From NCBI GenBank assembly GCA_964475415.1, contig CAYYWZ010000036.1, forward strand, positions 1-38,892: DNA of 38,892 bases, given 5' to 3'. This document shows positions 25,214 through 34,697 of this stretch, piece after piece; within the stretch, counting starts at the first letter, position 1, and each line of letters opens with the position of its first letter. The notes under the pieces were generated by a model. The model had not been told where the DNA came from, made no database searches, and saw only the letters and a list, made by a program, of their open reading frames with translations. The stretch is from CALCMJ01 sp964475415. Lineage in GTDB: Bacteria > Bacteroidota > Bacteroidia > Chitinophagales > Saprospiraceae. Both the position numbers and the translations under genes were made by a program.

Positions 25214-28200
25214 ATGAGAAATTTTTTACAAAAATCTTTCTTTTCGTTGATTGTGCTTACAACTTTCTTTAAGTTGTCAGCTAATTCTGCAGAGATGACC
25301 TGTAATGGTCATATCACGGCAGTTAAAATTTATGATCAGAGTACAGATGCACCCGTTCCTGGTATAGGAGCATTAACAAATGGCATGGAAGTAGACATAT
25401 CGCTCTTGCCTGCTAACTATTATTTAGTAATAGAAGCTAATGGTAATATTACTGCTGGTAGATTCACGGTCAACGGACTCGTTGAGAGTTGTGAGAGCGT
25501 TTTACCTTACACTTGTCCAGGAGGAGCCGAAAATGGCAATAATTGGAATGGTGGATTAGGTTGTTACGATGTCGATGTTGCTGTATGGCATGTTGATGGT
25601 TGTAATACAGCGGTTTGTGATAGTGATTGGTTTAACTTTTGTATAGTAGCGCCAGATGGAATTAATCCTCCTACTCCCCTTACATGTAATCCTGGGTTCT
25701 TTAGCTATGACAATCATATCACGGTAAATGGGAATACGGTAACTTCTACAGATGGAAAATTTGTAAATGGAGGAACTATAACTGTACCCGGTACATACCC
25801 AACTGAATTTTCTGGTCCAGTAAATATTACAGTTTCAGATTATGTTTCTTGGGATGGTTACACTAATAGAGCTAGTACAGGAGATCAACCTTTTGAAACG
25901 TGGAAAATTGTTTTTATAAAAAATGGAGTTGTAGTAGAAGAAACTCCTTATACTGCTGATCTACAAACAGGAACTACTACAGGAGAAACCACAGGTAGCC
26001 TTGGAGGTCCTTACTTTTTGCCTGACGGTGTAGACGAAATAAAGATTGTACATTATGAAGATCCTACTTATGGAGAAGGAGCTGCTTCAACAGCAAACTC
26101 TGTATATCCATCGGGTATTTGTTTTGAATATGAGGAAGTTGTAGAAGAGTGTAACACTGCACCTACATGTAATGATGAGTGTTCTAGAGAAGTATCTAGT
26201 ACGACACAATGTAATACTGGTACAATGTATGAAGTTTTTGTGGTTGATTGTAACGGAAGCTCATTTGCTTTAGAACCTACATCATCTTCATATTTTGAAT
26301 GTGATAATGGAACGGCACATTATGTAGCAACAGCAACAATAGGAACAGATGTGTTAACTTGGGATATTAATTTCTCAGGCGCAACAACGAATCCTCCAGC
26401 TGGAAGCCCTAAGGCTCATAGTTGTGACACTTACAGCTCTGCAGGTTGGGTATATTATCCAGTAACATGCGGTACTTTGACATCGTCAGAACATGGCGTA
26501 TTTACAATAGGTAGATCAGGTCCTTCTTATCAGATTGGAAATGGTGCCAATGTAACTAGTTTATCAGGAGCTGATTTTGGTGGTTCTGGATGGTATAACC
26601 TTTCAGGAGGTAATGGACATTACACTAGTGGTGATATAAACGTGATGCTTTCTGATGAAACTTCATGTTCCTCAGGAGAAATAACAGGTAACTTATATAT
26701 AGATACAAATGGAAATGGAGTTCAAGATGCAGGAGAACCTAGTTTAGCAAACGTCGATGTTATAATTACAGATTCTAACGGAGACATGCAAACAGTTTCT
26801 ACTGATGCAAATGGAGATTATACTGCAACAGTACCTCCAGGAACAACAACAGTAGATGTAGATGAAAATGATCCTCAGTATCCGACAGGATTTGAGCAAA
26901 CAGAAGGAGATGATCCTACCGTAGTATCAGTAGCTTCAGGTGGAACAACAGATGCTGGAAATGATGGTTACTACCAGCCAGGAACAGTAAGTGGACATTT
27001 ATATTTAGATGAAAATGGGAATGGAGTGCAAGATCCGGGAGATCCTGACTTAGCAAATGTTGATGTAATAATAACAGATTCTAATGGAGATACGCAAACA
27101 GTATCTACAGACTCTAATGGTAACTATACAGCTACAGTGCCACCAGGAACAACTATAGTTGATGTAGATGAAAATGATCCACAATACCCAAATAGTAGTG
27201 AGCAAACAGAAGGAGATGATCCTACAACTGTTACTGCCATAGCAGGTATGGACGTTGATGCTGGAATTGATGGTTATTTTACTCCAGCAAGTATAAGTGG
27301 ACACCTTTACATAGATACTAATGGAAATGGAGTACAAGATCCAGGAGAGCCAAACTTAGCTAATGTGGATGTTATCATAACTGATGTTAATGGAGACACA
27401 CAAACTGTAACTACTGACGCTAATGGAGATTATACAGCAACTGTGCCTCCAGGAACAGTTACAGCTGATATTGATGAGACAGATCCTCAATACCCTGAAG
27501 GTTTTGATCAAACGGAAGGAAATGATCCTACTATTATAACTGCAGTAGCGGGTATGGATTCAGATGCTGGAAATGACGGTTTTTATCTGCCAGGAACAGT
27601 AAGTGGTCAGTTATATTTAGATGAAAACGGAAACGGAATGCAAGATCCAGGAGAAGAAAATCTAGCAAATGTGGATGTTATCATAACAGATTCTAATGGA
27701 GATACGCAAACTGTAACAACAGATGCAGATGGAAATTGGGAAGCAGAGGTTCCCCCAGGGACGACTACTGCGGATATAGATGAGAATGATGCAGATTATC
27801 CATCAGGTTTTGAGCAAACAGAAGGAGATGATCCTACAGTAGTGACTGCAATTGCAGGTGACGATGTAGATGCTGGGAATGATGGATACTTTAATCCGGG
27901 AACTGTAAGTGGTCATTTATATATAGATGAAAATGGAAACGGAATGCAAGATCCAGGAGAAGAAGATTTAGCAAACGTAGACGTAATCATAACAGATTCT
28001 AATGGAGATACGCAGACAGTTTCAACTGATGCAAATGGAGATTACTCTGCAGCAGTTCCTCCAGGAGCAACAATTGTAGATGTAGATGAAAATGATCCTC
28101 AGTATCCTACAGGTTTTGAACAAACAGAAGGAGATGATCCTACGACAGTAACTGCAGTAGCAGGTATGGATACAGATGCTGGAAATGATGGTTACTACCA

Positions 28201-31200
28201 GCCAGCTACAGTAAGTGGAAATCTATACATAGATACTAATGGTAATGGCGTACAAGATGGAGGAGAGCCTAATTTAGCAAACGTAGATGTAATCATTACA
28301 GATGCTAACGGAGATATGCAAACGGTAACATCAGATGCAAATGGAGATTGGGAAGCAACAGTTCCACCTGGAAATACAACAGCAGATGTAGATGAAAATG
28401 ATGCAGACTATCCAACAGGAAGTGAACAGACAGAAGGAGATGATCCTACAACAGTAAATGCAGTAGCAGGAACGAATACAGATGCTGGAATAGATGGTTA
28501 TTTTGTGCCGGCTTCAGTAAGTGGACATCTATACTTAGATGAAAATGGTGATGGAGTACAAGATGAAGGAGAGCCTAACTTAGCTGATGTAGATGTAATT
28601 ATCACAGATTCTAATGGAGATATGGTAACAGTAACATCAGATGTTAATGGAGATTGGAGTGCGCCAGTACCTCCTGGAACTACAACGGCGGATGTAGATG
28701 AGAATGATCCAGATTATCCAACAGGAAGTGATCAGACAGAAGGAGATGATCCTACGACAGTAACTGCAGTAGCAGGTATGGATACTGATGCAGGAAATGA
28801 TGGTTATTTTGTACCATCGGAAATTTTTGGTAATCTTTATTTAGATGATAATGCAAATGGTTTCCAAGATATAAATGAAGAAGACTTAGCAGGTGTGGAT
28901 GTGGTTATCACTGATAGCAGAGGTAATATGCAGACTGTAGAAACTGATGTAAACGGAGAATGGTCAGCAATTGTACCTGCGGGAATTACTTCTGCTAATG
29001 TAGATGAAAATGATCCACAATATCCTGATGATAGATCACTGTCAGAAGGTACAGATCCAACCGTTACAATGGCAATTTCTGGCCAAGCTGTAGATGGTGG
29101 AACAGATGGTTATTCACCATGTCCTGGTGAGCCACAGACTAACGTAGAAGATTTAATATTAATATGCGAAGGAGAAACAGTAGAATATGCAGTACTTAAT
29201 ACTGTAGCTAATGCTGATTATGTATGGGAATTTGGTTTTGGTTCTAATCCTTCTACTGCAATTGGACCTGGTCCACATGTAGTAACATACGAAGAAGTTG
29301 CAGCGGCTGGTACGTTTGTAACTATATCAGTTACTATTATAGACTGTCCTCCAAAATTTGCGACAGTAGCGACTGTAAAAGTAAGTGCATTAGCACCTGC
29401 GATAATAGAAGCTTCACCTGATATGATATGTGCTTTTGAGACAAAGACATTCATGGCAGGAGATGTTCAGACAGGAGCAATATATACATGGGAATTTGGT
29501 GATGATGCAACTCCAAGAGATGCTTCTGGTCCTGGTCCTCATGATGTGCAATATGCTGTAGCAGGAATGAAGACAGCAACTTTAGAAGTAGATCCTAATT
29601 TTACTGATCTTAAGAGTTGTCCTACAAGTGATGAAATGTCATTTGAAGTAGATGATTGTAATGGTACTTTATTCGGTCATCTGTACTTAGATGAAAATGG
29701 CAACGGTATGCAAGATCCAGGTGAGCCGAACTTACCAAATGTAGATGTAGTTATTACAGATCAGTTTGGAAATATTCAGATCGTAAGCACAGATGATAAT
29801 GGAGATTATTCAGCTTCAGTTCCTGAAGGACCTGTAACAGTTGATGTAAACGAAAATGATCCTGATTATCCTTCAGAAAGTACACAAACTGAAGGTACAG
29901 ATCCAACAGAAGTTACTGCTGTAAAAGGTGGTGATGTAGATGCAGGTGACGATGGTTACTTTATTCCAGCGGCAGTATTTGGTCATCTATACTTAGATGC
30001 GAATGATAATTTTGTTCAAGATGGTGACGAAGTTGATTTAGCAGGAGTAGATGTGATTATTACAGATTCTAACGGAGAGATACAGACAGTTACTTCTGAT
30101 ATGGATGGAGACTGGAGTGCAGTTGTACCTGCAGGAGTAGTTATTGCAGATGTAGATGAGACTGATGCTGATTTCCCTACAGGTAGCAGACAAACAGAAG
30201 GAGATGATCCTACAACTGTTGATGTCTTAAGTGGAGACAATAAAGATGCAGGAGATGATGGTTATTTTGTACCTGCAGAAGTATTCGGACATTTATACTT
30301 AGATAATAATAACAATGGTGTACAAGATCCAGGAGAACCGGATTTAGCTAATGTTGATGTAATTGTAACAGATAGCAAAGGTAATCAGCAGATTATAACT
30401 ACAGATGCTAATGGAGATTGGTTAGCAGAAGTGCCACAAGGCCAAGCTTCAGCAGATGTAGATGAGACAGATCCGGATTTCCCTGTTGGAAGTATTCAAA
30501 CAGAAGGAGATGATCCTTCTATTGCAGAGGCTATTTCAGCAGAAATGACTGATTTAGGAAATGATGGATACTTTGTACCAGCAGAAATTTTTGGACACCT
30601 TTATTTAGATGATAATAATGATGGTGAACAAAATAACGATGAACCAGATTTAGCTGATGTAGATGTAATCATTACAGATAGTAATGGAGATACTCAGACA
30701 GTTACAACTGATATGAATGGAGATTGGGTAGCAATAGTCCCAGCGGGAGTAGCTTCTGCAAAAGTAGATGAAAGTGATTCAGATTTCCCAACAGGTAGTA
30801 TACAGACAGAAGGAGATGATCCTACTAATGCATCAGCAATAAATGGATCTTCAATAGATGCAGGAATTGATGGTTATTACTTGCCAGCAACTATATTTGG
30901 TGTTGTATATTTTGATGACAACAATGATGGAGATCAAGGCGGATCTGAACCAGGTATCGCAGATGTAGATGTACTTATTACGCAAATAGATGGTTCAGTA
31001 ATTACTGCAACAACTGATGCGAATGGAAATTGGTCTGCAACAGTATTGCCAGGTTCTACAGATGCAATCGTAGATGAGTCAGACCCTGACTTCCCTGCTT
31101 CTGCAACACAGACAGAAGGTGATAATCCTTCTAATGTATTATCAGAAAGAGGAGAAGACAAGGACGCAGGAAATGATGGATATTATATTCCTACTGAGAT

Positions 31201-32230
31201 ATTTGGAAACTTATATCTAGATGAAAACAATGATGGGACTCAGAGTCCAGGAGAACCTAGTTTACCTAATGTAGATGTATTTATTACTCAAAGTAACGGA
31301 ACGGTTCTTACAGTTACATCTGATAGTAATGGTAATTGGAGTTCGCCTGTATCACCAGGTTTGACTCTTGCAAAAGTAGATACCAATGATCCTGATTTCC
31401 CAGCTAACGCTACACAAACGGAGGGAGATGATCCGACGATTACTAGTGTTCCTTTAAGAACAGTACATCCGGGAGGAGTTGATGGATATTTTGTTCCAGC
31501 AACTGTATTCGGACATGTATACTTAGATGAAAATAGTAATGGTGTACAGGATGGTTCTGAACCAGACATTGCTAATGTAGATGTTATAGTAACTGATGCA
31601 TCAGGTAATACGCAAACTGTAATGACAGATGCTAATGGAGATTGGACAGCAGAAGTAATAGCTGGTAACACGTCAGCTCTTGTTGATGAGTCAGATCCGG
31701 ACTTCCCAATGAATACAACTCAGACGGAAGGAACGAATCCAACATCTGCTTTAGCACTTTCTGGATTATCAGTTGATAATGGAATCGATGGATATACCAT
31801 TAACTTTACAGATATTACGCCTATAATTTCATTTATTCCTGGAGTTGTAAATGGTCCATCACCGATGGCATTCCAGATAAGAGTTCAAGAATTATTGGAT
31901 GTACCTACAAATGGTGAGATAACTTTAGTATTTCCTAGAGATCCTAGATTAACATTTGCTTGGGAGCCTACGAAGTCTTCTGTTGGTCCATTTGCTTTAG
32001 AAAATTCTAAATGGATTTATGATGATACTAATGCTACTTTCCATATTTGGAGATCAACAGAGGTGATTCCAGCATTAGGAAGTTCTACATTTGGTTGGGA
32101 GGCTTTATATAATCCTGAAAATTCAAGTGGAGAGGTGACGTATACGATAACAATTATTTCTAACAGTGGTGGAGAGAACAATGTATTAAACAACATTGAT
32201 GCAGAAACACTAGTGTACTTTAATAATTAA
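25214..32230 (+). CDS. Giant exported surface protein with fifteen SdrD-B-like repeats
   Basis: A 2338-residue acidic protein. Residues 1-24 form a signal peptide (ending FKLSANSAE). Residues 25-490 are cysteine-rich, with Ig/jelly-roll-like segments. Fifteen 102-residue repeats of the SdrD-B/Cna-B type span 491-1306 and 1487-2200, each starting with a calcium-site-like loop such as DENGNGVQDPGE and carrying QTEGDDPT and DAGNDGYF. A PKD-containing spacer (WEFGDDA) separates the blocks. Residues 2201-2338 form a beta-sandwich-like module. No type A or type B sorting domain is visible at the end, unlike the four following cargo proteins. It is probably a long stalk-like adhesin or matrix protein; how it is retained or exported across the outer membrane is unknown. 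The start has the shared ACACC leader (25202-25213). Confidence 0.95.
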   Translation: MRNFLQKSFFSLIVLTTFFKLSANSAEMTCNGHITAVKIYDQSTDAPVPGIGALTNGMEVDISLLPANYYLVIEANGNITAGRFTVNGLVESCESVLPYTCPGGAENGNNWNGGLGCYDVDVAVWHVDGCNTAVCDSDWFNFCIVAPDGINPPTPLTCNPGFFSYDNHITVNGNTVTSTDGKFVNGGTITVPGTYPTEFSGPVNITVSDYVSWDGYTNRASTGDQPFETWKIVFIKNGVVVEETPYTADLQTGTTTGETTGSLGGPYFLPDGVDEIKIVHYEDPTYGEGAASTANSVYPSGICFEYEEVVEECNTAPTCNDECSREVSSTTQCNTGTMYEVFVVDCNGSSFALEPTSSSYFECDNGTAHYVATATIGTDVLTWDINFSGATTNPPAGSPKAHSCDTYSSAGWVYYPVTCGTLTSSEHGVFTIGRSGPSYQIGNGANVTSLSGADFGGSGWYNLSGGNGHYTSGDINVMLSDETSCSSGEITGNLYIDTNGNGVQDAGEPSLANVDVIITDSNGDMQTVSTDANGDYTATVPPGTTTVDVDENDPQYPTGFEQTEGDDPTVVSVASGGTTDAGNDGYYQPGTVSGHLYLDENGNGVQDPGDPDLANVDVIITDSNGDTQTVSTDSNGNYTATVPPGTTIVDVDENDPQYPNSSEQTEGDDPTTVTAIAGMDVDAGIDGYFTPASISGHLYIDTNGNGVQDPGEPNLANVDVIITDVNGDTQTVTTDANGDYTATVPPGTVTADIDETDPQYPEGFDQTEGNDPTIITAVAGMDSDAGNDGFYLPGTVSGQLYLDENGNGMQDPGEENLANVDVIITDSNGDTQTVTTDADGNWEAEVPPGTTTADIDENDADYPSGFEQTEGDDPTVVTAIAGDDVDAGNDGYFNPGTVSGHLYIDENGNGMQDPGEEDLANVDVIITDSNGDTQTVSTDANGDYSAAVPPGATIVDVDENDPQYPTGFEQTEGDDPTTVTAVAGMDTDAGNDGYYQPATVSGNLYIDTNGNGVQDGGEPNLANVDVIITDANGDMQTVTSDANGDWEATVPPGNTTADVDENDADYPTGSEQTEGDDPTTVNAVAGTNTDAGIDGYFVPASVSGHLYLDENGDGVQDEGEPNLADVDVIITDSNGDMVTVTSDVNGDWSAPVPPGTTTADVDENDPDYPTGSDQTEGDDPTTVTAVAGMDTDAGNDGYFVPSEIFGNLYLDDNANGFQDINEEDLAGVDVVITDSRGNMQTVETDVNGEWSAIVPAGITSANVDENDPQYPDDRSLSEGTDPTVTMAISGQAVDGGTDGYSPCPGEPQTNVEDLILICEGETVEYAVLNTVANADYVWEFGFGSNPSTAIGPGPHVVTYEEVAAAGTFVTISVTIIDCPPKFATVATVKVSALAPAIIEASPDMICAFETKTFMAGDVQTGAIYTWEFGDDATPRDASGPGPHDVQYAVAGMKTATLEVDPNFTDLKSCPTSDEMSFEVDDCNGTLFGHLYLDENGNGMQDPGEPNLPNVDVVITDQFGNIQIVSTDDNGDYSASVPEGPVTVDVNENDPDYPSESTQTEGTDPTEVTAVKGGDVDAGDDGYFIPAAVFGHLYLDANDNFVQDGDEVDLAGVDVIITDSNGEIQTVTSDMDGDWSAVVPAGVVIADVDETDADFPTGSRQTEGDDPTTVDVLSGDNKDAGDDGYFVPAEVFGHLYLDNNNNGVQDPGEPDLANVDVIVTDSKGNQQIITTDANGDWLAEVPQGQASADVDETDPDFPVGSIQTEGDDPSIAEAISAEMTDLGNDGYFVPAEIFGHLYLDDNNDGEQNNDEPDLADVDVIITDSNGDTQTVTTDMNGDWVAIVPAGVASAKVDESDSDFPTGSIQTEGDDPTNASAINGSSIDAGIDGYYLPATIFGVVYFDDNNDGDQGGSEPGIADVDVLITQIDGSVITATTDANGNWSATVLPGSTDAIVDESDPDFPASATQTEGDNPSNVLSERGEDKDAGNDGYYIPTEIFGNLYLDENNDGTQSPGEPSLPNVDVFITQSNGTVLTVTSDSNGNWSSPVSPGLTLAKVDTNDPDFPANATQTEGDDPTITSVPLRTVHPGGVDGYFVPATVFGHVYLDENSNGVQDGSEPDIANVDVIVTDASGNTQTVMTDANGDWTAEVIAGNTSALVDESDPDFPMNTTQTEGTNPTSALALSGLSVDNGIDGYTINFTDITPIISFIPGVVNGPSPMAFQIRVQELLDVPTNGEITLVFPRDPRLTFAWEPTKSSVGPFALENSKWIYDDTNATFHIWRSTEVIPALGSSTFGWEALYNPENSSGEVTYTITIISNSGGENNVLNNIDAETLVYFNN
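26684..29131 (+). repeat. Tandem 306-bp coding repeats, block A (8 copies)
   Basis: Units begin at 26684, 26990, 27296, 27602, 27908, 28214, 28520 and 28826, each exactly 306 bases (102 codons). Seven start with Ser/Thr-Gly before LYxD; the eighth starts with Phe-Gly and has the block-B style, so it looks transitional. Copies 5 and 7 share an exact 50-base run at 28124-28173 and 28736-28785, which points to recent duplication or gene conversion. Confidence 0.95.
29672..31813 (+). repeat. Tandem 306-bp coding repeats, block B (7 copies)
   Basis: Units begin at 29672, 29978, 30284, 30590, 30896, 31202 and 31508, again exactly 306 bases apart. All begin Phe-Gly before LYxD or VYxD, and they are more diverged in sequence than block A. 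Copies 13 and 14 replace the ITDS segment by ITQ and have altered ends. The 540-base spacer between blocks (29132-29671) encodes PKD-like domains. Confidence 0.95.
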
Positions 32231-32241
32231 GATTTAATAAT

Positions 32242-32277
32242 AGAAGATGATCCCTATTAGGGATCATCTTCTTTTTT
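32242..32277 (+). terminator. Strong terminator after the giant protein
   Basis: AGAAGATGATCCC and its exact complement form a perfect 13-base stem around TATTA, followed by a run of six T. It lies 11 bases past the stop codon, so the giant gene is a separate transcription unit from the cargo gene behind it. Confidence 0.95.
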
Positions 32278-32392
32278 ATTAATCAGGGTATACACTGAGT
32301 AAATATTTGCTAAAAAAACGGACTTTTACATTTAATTAACTATTTAGACAAGTTACTTTTATGTATTAAGTGGTCTTAATAGTGAAATTAAA

Positions 32393-32415
32393 TCACCCTT
32401 AATCTTTAAAATAAA
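32393..32415 (+). promoter_or_regulatory. Shared C-rich leader before the start codon
   Basis: TCACCCTTAATCTTTAAA lies directly before the start codon. Close variants precede the starts at 25214, 35212, 36349 and 37707. It is a pyrimidine-rich 5' leader without a Shine-Dalgarno match, so it may act in translation or as an RNA-binding site. Confidence 0.4.
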
Positions 32416-33435
32416 ATGAGAATATTAAAAATTACATTTTTGTTCTTAATCTGTGCATTAAGTTCAAATTTTTTATCCGCTCAACAGGATCTTAGTTTAA
32501 CAAGTCCTTCAATTACTCCGAATCCATTATTTTTTCCAGGCACTGGATCTTATGATTTTACCATAAATAATGTAAATGGTTCATATGCACCAGGTTGTGC
32601 TACTATCGTAATTGAAATGAATAATCTAGAAGCTACTGCTGGTGCAGGAAGTGTATCATCAAGTGCTGGATCTTCTAGTTGGTCATGGGAACTTGTTGGA
32701 GATGATCTTGTAGGAACTCAAATTGGTGCAGTAGGCTTTCTATATTCAGAAGTTATAACAGTAGATCTAACAGTAACAGGAGAATCAGAAGAGCCTGGTA
32801 CTAATGGTTTTACTGCTACGGTAACAATTGATCCAGCTTGTGGAGACGGAAACGAAACAAACAATATTGCGTCTTCTTTTACCTGGACAGTACCTGCACC
32901 GAGTGTACCAGTAGACTTGATAAGTTTTACTGCTGAGAAATTTAATACGAAGTCTAGACTAAATTGGTCAACAGCTTCAGAATTAAATAATTCACACTTT
33001 GACATAGAAAGATCTACAGATGGTAGAAACTTTTCTTATATCGGTCAAATAGAAGGAAAAGGTAACAGTTCACTTATGAATAATTATGAGTTTGTGGATC
33101 AGAGACCAGAAAATAAGCTTAACTACTACAGATTAAAGCAAGTTGATTTTGATGGAAGAACTGATTATTCAGATGTAAAAACAGTAAATTTCGATTCTGC
33201 ACTTTCTCTAGAAATATTTCCTAATCCAGTAGTTGACTTCATAAGAGTCTCTTCACAGGAAGAAAATATAGTAGTAAACATATTTGATGTAGAAGGAAAA
33301 TTATCATTCTCTAAGAAATCTATTTCTGGAGAAGATATTAATACAAGCAACCTAGCTTCAGGAGTATATCTTCTAGAAGTATCAACTGTTGACGGTACAG
33401 TTCTAGGAAGCGAAAAGATAATCGTGAGTAAATAA
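32416..33435 (+). CDS. T9SS type A sorting-domain cargo protein, paralog 1
   Basis: A 339-residue exported protein. A signal peptide (1-22, ending NFLSAQ) is followed by a beta-sandwich module (about 23-160) with the closing pattern GDGNETNNIASSFTWTV, related to DUF11-type domains. A fibronectin-III-like module (about 165-265) starts VPVDLISFTAEKF, with NYYRLKQVDFDGRTDYSDVK at its end. The C-terminal ~70 residues are a type A sorting domain: FPNPVVDFIRV, then LASGVYLLEV, ending EKIIVSK. The T9SS should export it and attach it to the surface. It is closest to the gene at 37707. It has its own leader and terminator. Confidence 0.93.
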   Translation: MRILKITFLFLICALSSNFLSAQQDLSLTSPSITPNPLFFPGTGSYDFTINNVNGSYAPGCATIVIEMNNLEATAGAGSVSSSAGSSSWSWELVGDDLVGTQIGAVGFLYSEVITVDLTVTGESEEPGTNGFTATVTIDPACGDGNETNNIASSFTWTVPAPSVPVDLISFTAEKFNTKSRLNWSTASELNNSHFDIERSTDGRNFSYIGQIEGKGNSSLMNNYEFVDQRPENKLNYYRLKQVDFDGRTDYSDVKTVNFDSALSLEIFPNPVVDFIRVSSQEENIVVNIFDVEGKLSFSKKSISGEDINTSNLASGVYLLEVSTVDGTVLGSEKIIVSK

Positions 33436-33481
33436 GGTCTACTTATTTACACACTCTAAGTTTTAAGATTAGGGTGCTAAT

Positions 33482-33522
33482 AGCTTGCTGCGTTACTTAG
33501 GTAAACAGCGAGCTTTTTTTTT
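33482..33522 (+). terminator. Terminator after cargo paralog 1
   Basis: AGCTTGCTG pairs with CAGCGAGCT (one G-U), with part of the inner region also pairing, followed by nine T. It lies about 47 bases past the stop codon. Confidence 0.9.
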
Positions 33523-33833
33523 ATATGCATATCAACTTAGATATATTATAGTCTACTTTGTAGTCTAACTAATTTTGATTTTGCTAATAATTTAGACTTT
33601 GAAGTGAGGAATTATAAATCATTACACTTAACCTTAGACCTTTTTCTTTTTCTTATCAGCTAATTTGTCCGTATTACATATATAGCTATACATCAGACTT
33701 AAGTCGAAAATGAACTTCTAAAACTTCACTTATTGAATAAAACAAATTCATTTTACTCGAGCAGTTGGACTTCCCCACTAAAGTAGACATTAAGATAAGT
33801 TGATTAGCAGTTATTTCTTAATAGTAAATAACA
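33523..33833. other. Intergenic stretch before the transposase relic
   Basis: About 310 AT-rich bases between the cargo-1 terminator and the transposase relic. I see no gene, no copy of the ACACCCTTTT element and no clear terminal inverted repeat of an insertion sequence. It may contain decayed 5' sequence of the insertion element, beyond recognition by eye. Confidence 0.5.
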
Positions 33834-34697
33834 AAACATGTCAAGCTTTTATTTGATTCCATGAACTGGATGTATGAACATGTCAAAAAGATTTGTGAAA
33901 AGCACAGTTTACGTATGCCGCGCACCAAGTATAAAAGGTGGATAGCTAGGGGTATCAGTTTCAGTAAAATGAAGACGAAACGTAAGAACAAAAGAAGAGC
34001 CTAACAAGAGGTTTGTTACGTTTATTGTCTAAGTTGATAGGTATACTTGATTATCTGGAAGTAAGCCATGGACTACTAACAAATAGAAATCAGTATCTGA
34101 GACGTCGCAATACAATTCGTAAAATACTAAAGCAACAAGAAGATAAATTCTATCATGGCATTCGTCCAAAAGATGCGATTGTATCAATCGACAAACCGCA
34201 CATACGTCCCATAGTAAGAGGTAAAGAAGCCAAAGGTGTGGAGTTCGGCGCAAAACTGCATAAGCTACAGATAGATGGTATCAGTTTTATTGAACACATT
34301 TGATGCTTTTCATGAAGGAAATAGATTGCAAAACACTATATGGAAGGCACAAAAATTAACGCATAAAAAAGTTACGATTCTAGGAGCAGATGCAATCTAT
34401 GCCACAAACAAAAATCGTAGTTATGTTACGAATCGAGCAATAAAGACAGATTTCAAACCCAAAGGAAGACCAGGCAGGCACAAGGAACATAAGAACCAGC
34501 TTGCAAAAATGATAACCAAAGAAAGAGCTAGTCGACTGGAAGGAAGCTTCGGAACAGACAAAGAGTACTTTCTTCTGAATAGAATTAAAGCTCGAACTAA
34601 AGAAACAGAGATCTTATGGATTTTTATAGGAATCCATACTTCCAATGCACTTAATATTGGAAGAAGAATGAAAAATGTAGCCACTAAAGCAGCCTAA
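33834..34697 (+). pseudogene. Decayed IS1182-like transposase
   Basis: The reading passes through three frames: 33834-34004, about 33986-34303, and 34275-34697. Joined, it gives the middle and C-terminal parts of an IS5/IS1182-type DDE transposase. Recognisable segments are VKLLFDSMNWMYEHVKKICE, then SIDKPHIRPIVRGKEAKGVE with FGAKL, a second acidic site in VTILGADAIYA, and ERASRLEGSFGTDKEYFLL, which carries the catalytic Glu. The N-terminal third with the first Asp is missing, and there are two frameshifts, at about 33985-34004 and near 34290-34303. It is not functional as it stands. It sits between cargo paralogs and may have helped to duplicate or move them. Confidence 0.85.

Noticed and set aside
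27050..31671. Several long frames on the minus strand opposite the repeat array
   Set aside because: They are low-complexity antisense shadows of the repeats: they arise at equivalent positions in the units and have Ser/Thr- or Ile/Tyr-rich composition.
26684..31813. Spaced-repeat array considered as CRISPR
   Set aside because: The 306-bp units are in-frame coding domains with drift throughout, not short identical repeats with unique spacers.
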